A DNA stretch of 9,391 nucleotides from positions 1-9,391 of the forward strand of contig JANYKY010000455.1 in assembly GCA_025357975.1 (NCBI GenBank), read 5' to 3'. The translations under genes were made by a program, and so were the position numbers. The stretch comes from Gemmatimonadaceae bacterium (GTDB lineage Bacteria; Gemmatimonadota; Gemmatimonadetes; Gemmatimonadales; Gemmatimonadaceae). The notes under the pieces were generated by a model. That model worked only from the letters and a program-made list of their open reading frames with translations. It was not told the origin of the DNA and did no database searches. Positions 6,968-9,391 of this stretch are shown here, in pieces (position 1 is the stretch's first letter; every line of letters begins with the position of its first letter).

Positions 6968-7810
6968 TCACGCGACGGCGCGACGTCTCATGAACTCGAG
7001 GAGCAGCTCGTTCAATTGCCCGGGATTTTCTTCCGGTACAAGCCTCGCCACCCCGGGCATCCTGACAAGTCTTCCGTCCGGTAGTTCATTGACCAGGCGG
7101 TCAGCGAGGCGCTTGTCGAGCCACGTGTCTTCCTCCCCCCAGATCACAAGCGCGGGAACGTGGATCGACTTGATGTCCACGTCCTCCATGTCGGCCTTGT
7201 GGATGGCGCTCGCAAGCTCGAGAAGATGATTGACGCCATCCTTGCCGACGAACGGAGCGAGATAGCGGGCGATCAGCTTCATAGGCATATGCTTCGCATC
7301 GGCCACACTTCCCTTAAGCACGCCCTCGACCAGCGGCGCCGCGCCAAGGATTCCGCGCGTTGTGCGAAAGGCGAACTTGGCCGTGCTTCGCTGCATCTGC
7401 GTGATGTCCTTCGCCGGGATCTCATCGAACGCAGGGGTGTTGATCAAAACGAGCTTTTCGACTCGCTCGGCGCGCGTCGCTGCCAGGCGAAGCGCAACAT
7501 CTCCGCCGATGTCGACCCCGACAATGATCCCCCGAGCGACCCGAAGCGCGGTCATCGCCGCATCGAGATACTCGGCTTGCGCCGCAATCCCGAAATCAGC
7601 GTCCGGCGGCCTGTCGGACTCGCCATGCCCGAACAAGTCGATGGCGTACGCGGTATGACCAGCATCCGTTACTGCCGGCGCGACATTTCTCCACAAAAAG
7701 CTCGATGTCGCGAACCCATGTATGAGAATCACGGCAGTTCCGCCGTGACCGAATCTCTCGACGTGCATCGCGCCTGGACCAACCGGTACGCGAAGGACAT
7801 CAGCTTGCAT
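6968..7810 (-). CDS. Alpha/beta hydrolase, Asp-nucleophile type, lacking the usual catalytic His
   Basis: A 280-residue alpha/beta-hydrolase fold protein, probably cytoplasmic. The oxyanion region is LIHGFATSSFLW (29-40). The nucleophile elbow reads IVGVDIGGDVA with Asp100 in place of Ser, as in haloalkane dehalogenase and epoxide hydrolase relatives (G-x-D-x-G-G). The acid is Asp228 in VIWGEEDTWLD. A cap region spans about 130-210. Where the family has G-x-G-H before the E-x-P block, this protein reads MPGVARLVPEENPG, so Arg255 occupies the place of the catalytic His. Normal two-step ester chemistry is therefore doubtful; it may be inactive, altered, or use another base. The ATG at 7810 has AGGGGAG ten bases upstream and GAAGG just before it, a good ribosome site. 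It is divergent from the disulfide-formation genes. The fold is firm; the substrate is unknown. Confidence 0.9.
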   Translation of the reverse strand: MQADVLRVPVGPGAMHVERFGHGGTAVILIHGFATSSFLWRNVAPAVTDAGHTAYAIDLFGHGESDRPPDADFGIAAQAEYLDAAMTALRVARGIIVGVDIGGDVALRLAATRAERVEKLVLINTPAFDEIPAKDITQMQRSTAKFAFRTTRGILGAAPLVEGVLKGSVADAKHMPMKLIARYLAPFVGKDGVNHLLELASAIHKADMEDVDIKSIHVPALVIWGEEDTWLDKRLADRLVNELPDGRLVRMPGVARLVPEENPGQLNELLLEFMRRRAVA

Positions 7811-7897
7811 AACCTTCTCTCTCCCCTAGCTTTTGAGGCTCAATGAGACTTCGCCGTAACGGTGGATGCCTCGCTCACTTTAACGCGGCTCGCAGAA
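7811..7897. promoter_or_regulatory. Divergent intergenic region with small overlapping palindromes
   Basis: This gap separates the hydrolase (minus) from the DsbA-like gene (plus), so it should carry their promoters. TTGAG-G-CTCAA (7833-7843) is an exact short palindrome and overlaps CTCA-A-TGAG (7839-7847), which could be an operator. The hydrolase ribosome site AGGGGAG (reverse strand, 7821-7827) lies here. I see no strong -35/-10 pair. Confidence 0.35.
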
Positions 7898-8614
7898 ATG
7901 GCTGTTAAGAAAAACAACAACAAGCGCACGACGGTCAGACCCGCATCAAACCGGCCAACCAACTTCTATTACATACTCGGCGCCATTGCACTCGTCGGCG
8001 CAAGCATACTGGGCTACGCGATGACGCGCAAACCGAATGCGGCTGTCGGGACTGAGGCAATTGCAAATGCAGGACCGATTGGAAAGGCCGAGGGTTATTT
8101 GATCGGTAAGCCGGACGCGCCGGTCAAGATTGTCGAATTCGCGGACTTCGAATGCCCGGGCTGCAGCCAGTTCGCGACGGTGACCGAGCCCGATGTGAGA
8201 AAGCGGCTCATCGATCCGGGCCTCGCGAATCTTACGTACTACGATTTCCCACTTCCTCAGCACAAGAACAGTCAGGCCGCATCCAATGCCGCCGCGTGTG
8301 CCGCCGACCAGGGAAAATTCTGGGAGATGCACGACGCGATCTTCGGGTCTCAGGATCAATGGAATACAGAGGCCACCGATAATCCGAAGCCGTTCTTCCA
8401 GCGTTACGCGGAGCGCCTTGGCATCAACGTGCAAACGTGGGAAACGTGTTTCGATGCGCGCAAGCATCAGGGTCGCATCATGGCAAACGCGGCCGAGGGT
8501 GAGAGAAGGAAGGTGAATTCGACGCCGACGATATTTATCGGCGACAAGAAGTACGAGGGCGCACTGCCGTACGACGCGCTAAAGGCCATCGTCGATTCGG
8601 CTACAAAGAAATGA
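7898..8614 (+). CDS. Membrane-anchored DsbA-family thiol:disulfide oxidoreductase (thioredoxin fold)
   Basis: A 238-residue protein expected to put disulfide bonds into exported proteins. A basic, Asn/Lys-rich N-terminus (MAVKKNNNKR) and one membrane span (about 25-42) anchor it with the catalytic part outside. The active site is C86-P-G-C89 in FADFECPGCSQF, and the cis-proline loop is STPTIFI with P210. Two further cysteines, C134 (AAACAAD) and C184 (WETCFD), could form the second disulfide seen in several DsbA/BdbD-type proteins. The helical insertion with PLPQHKNSQAASNAAACAA is typical of the family. I chose ATG at 7898 because the membrane anchor then has a basic leader; GTG at 7862 would add 12 residues. 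The stop overlaps the VKOR gene by ATGA, and that protein should reoxidise this one. Confidence 0.93.
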   Translation: MAVKKNNNKRTTVRPASNRPTNFYYILGAIALVGASILGYAMTRKPNAAVGTEAIANAGPIGKAEGYLIGKPDAPVKIVEFADFECPGCSQFATVTEPDVRKRLIDPGLANLTYYDFPLPQHKNSQAASNAAACAADQGKFWEMHDAIFGSQDQWNTEATDNPKPFFQRYAERLGINVQTWETCFDARKHQGRIMANAAEGERRKVNSTPTIFIGDKKYEGALPYDALKAIVDSATKK

Positions 8615-9039
8615 CTCGGCGCATGGTCGTGGCGATGCTCGCACTCGCCGGGATCTTCGTCGCGACGTATCTGCTCCTCTACAAGCTCGGGATGATCGGC
8701 CATCTCTCGTGCAGCATCGGATCGTGTGAGACGGTCAACACCAGCAAGTGGGCGACCTTTCTCGGCATGCCGGTCGCCGCGTGGGGCGTCGCTTTCTATG
8801 TGGTGCTGTTTGTCCTCGCGTTGGTCAGCACCGGTGAGCGATATGCCGAATCGAAAGGAATGGCACAGATACTTGTCGTGTTAGCCGCAACAGGTGTGCT
8901 GTTCTCTGGATGGTTGACTTATCTCGAACTTTTTCGGATCCATGCGATTTGCCAGTGGTGCGTTACTTCCGCGGTTTTGATCGCCATAATTTTCGTGATT
9001 TCGCTTCTGGAGATGCGGGAGACGCCGGCGGTGGTCTAG
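8611..9039 (+). CDS. Vitamin K epoxide reductase (VKOR) family protein, disulfide-generating partner of DsbA
   Basis: A 142-residue membrane protein with four visible spans (near 5-27, 52-73, 85-105, 117-134). Bacterial VKOR homologues do the work of DsbB: they pass electrons from DsbA to quinone. The CxxC redox centre is C114-Q-W-C117 in HAICQWCVTS, placed at the start of the last helix as the family requires. The loop pair is C34 and C39 in SCSIGSCETVN, which shuttles electrons between DsbA and the CxxC. All four essential cysteines are present. The chain ends soon after the last helix, with no fused thioredoxin domain; the DsbA-like protein encoded just upstream with a 4-base overlap supplies that part. 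The start is ATG at 8611. The pair is a complete oxidation relay. Confidence 0.94.
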   Translation: MTRRMVVAMLALAGIFVATYLLLYKLGMIGHLSCSIGSCETVNTSKWATFLGMPVAAWGVAFYVVLFVLALVSTGERYAESKGMAQILVVLAATGVLFSGWLTYLELFRIHAICQWCVTSAVLIAIIFVISLLEMRETPAVV

Positions 9040-9127
9040 TGCGGTGCTGGCAGCCTTCCGGAGTCGTTTTCAGTGCAGTGACGCAAGCAATTGTTTCTCG
9101 CCGGGCCTGCACCCCCAATTCTTTTGG

Positions 9128-9156
9128 TTGACCCGCTTCCAGCCCCGGCCTATGTT
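9128..9156 (+). promoter_or_regulatory. Sigma-70-type promoter for the downstream lipoprotein gene
   Basis: TTGACC (9128-9133) and TATGTT (9151-9156) are separated by exactly 17 bases. The first matches five of six, and the second four of six, of the standard -35 and -10 boxes. It lies 75 bases before the lipoprotein start, so transcription would begin near 9163 and leave a leader of about 68 bases. The -10 box is the loop of a perfect palindrome (see the next feature). Confidence 0.6.
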
Positions 9157-9175
9157 GGCCGGGACCAACCCGGCC
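9144..9175. promoter_or_regulatory. Palindrome centred on the -10 box, with a third half-site
   Basis: CCCGGCC (9144-9150), the six bases of the -10 box, then GGCCGGG (9157-9163) form a perfect 7-bp inverted repeat. A second CCCGGCC follows at 9169-9175 after five bases, so the middle arm could pair with either neighbour. At this position a repressor dimer would block RNA polymerase directly, so an operator is a fair guess. In the leader, ACCCGG (9168-9173) can also pair with CCGGGT (9188-9193). Confidence 0.5.
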
Positions 9176-9230
9176 CGTTCCAGGCCCCCGGGTGCCCCAG
9201 GTAGGTGTCCTGAACGGTTGTGGAGATCGA

Positions 9231-9391
9231 ATGATCAGATCCGCGGGTATGATCGCAGCGGCGCTGGCAGCTGCAGTGGCGCTGACGGCTTGCAATAACG
9301 ATAAGGTGACTGGTCCAGGGTTCATCTGTGACGTGACGAATCCGGTCCGGAGCATCGTGATTGCTCCCTCGACCGGCACGCGGATCGTGGT
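9231..9391 (+). CDS. Lipoprotein, N-terminal part (3' end outside window)
   Basis: The reading frame is open from ATG 9231 to the window edge, giving about 53 residues. It begins with a classic lipoprotein signal: MIRSAG, a hydrophobic run of Ala, Val and Leu, then the lipobox LTAC with Cys21 as the residue to be lipidated. The next residues, NNDKVTGPG, form a flexible tether. Asn at +2 does not match the inner-membrane retention signal known from enterics. The following DVTNPVRSIVIAPSTGTRIV resembles the start of a bacterial Ig-like (BIG) domain, but too little is visible to be sure. The start is well supported by GGAG at 9222-9225, five bases before the ATG, and by the promoter upstream. 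The gene is separate from the disulfide operon, which ends 191 bases before it. Confidence 0.78.
   Translation, partial: MIRSAGMIAAALAAAVALTACNNDKVTGPGFICDVTNPVRSIVIAPSTGTRIV

Noticed and set aside
7160..7846. A 228-codon plus-strand open frame opposite the alpha/beta hydrolase
   Set aside because: It is the antisense shadow of a clearly recognisable hydrolase, has no domain-like features, and arises from the GC-rich codon pattern.
9144..9193. Attenuator or riboswitch from the mutually exclusive CCCGGCC/GGCCGGG stems
   Set aside because: The well-spaced promoter places the transcript start near 9163, so the first arms would not be in the RNA. No leader peptide or T-run follows. An operator fits better.

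Overview
The window is bacterial chromosome of moderately high GC content, gene-dense with short intergenic gaps and several 4-base start/stop overlaps. No plasmid, phage, CRISPR array, rRNA or tRNA is visible. The best guess for the source is a Gemmatimonadota-like soil or environmental bacterium. This rests on the protein style: a small beta-barrel-like protein with an HLDPFRESRWAPYGGAG stretch, a split DsbA/VKOR pair, an M16 peptidase and a small lipoprotein. It is an inference from sequence style, not a database match.

Layout. (1) 1-3717, plus strand: the tail of an ABC-transporter ATPase, its ABC-2 type permease (ATGA overlap) and, 21 bases on, a two-domain M16 zinc peptidase; this looks like one operon. 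(2) 3794-5338, minus strand: an unusual membrane protein with about six transmembrane segments followed by a (beta/alpha)8-like domain that probably lies outside the membrane. (3) 5402-5944, plus strand: a CDP-alcohol phosphatidyltransferase, divergent from (2). (4) 5948-6119: a composite repeat, (CAACTG)3 followed by a 43-base imperfect inverted repeat with a 20-bp perfect core, which runs into the start of the next gene. (5) 5998-6582, plus strand: a secreted, probably beta-barrel-like envelope protein of unknown role. (6) 6615-6875, minus strand: an 86-residue unknown protein, behind a tandem 21-bp repeat that may be a REP-type remnant. (7) 6968-7810, minus strand: an alpha/beta hydrolase with an Asp nucleophile whose usual catalytic His position is Arg. 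(8) 7898-9039, plus strand: a membrane-anchored DsbA-like thiol oxidase overlapping a VKOR-type quinone-linked partner. (9) 9231-end, plus strand: the start of a lipoprotein with its own recognisable promoter.

How they fit together. Much of the window serves the cell envelope: export (ABC), peptide or protein turnover (M16), phospholipid headgroup attachment (CDP-alcohol transferase), disulfide formation (DsbA/VKOR) and surface proteins (barrel, lipoprotein). I see no strong evidence of a wholly new multi-gene system. The points most worth a second look are the inverted-repeat element that seems to supply the N-terminus of a secreted protein, the promoter whose -10 box sits exactly in the loop of a perfect palindrome, the hydrolase lacking its His, and the membrane/TIM-barrel fusion.
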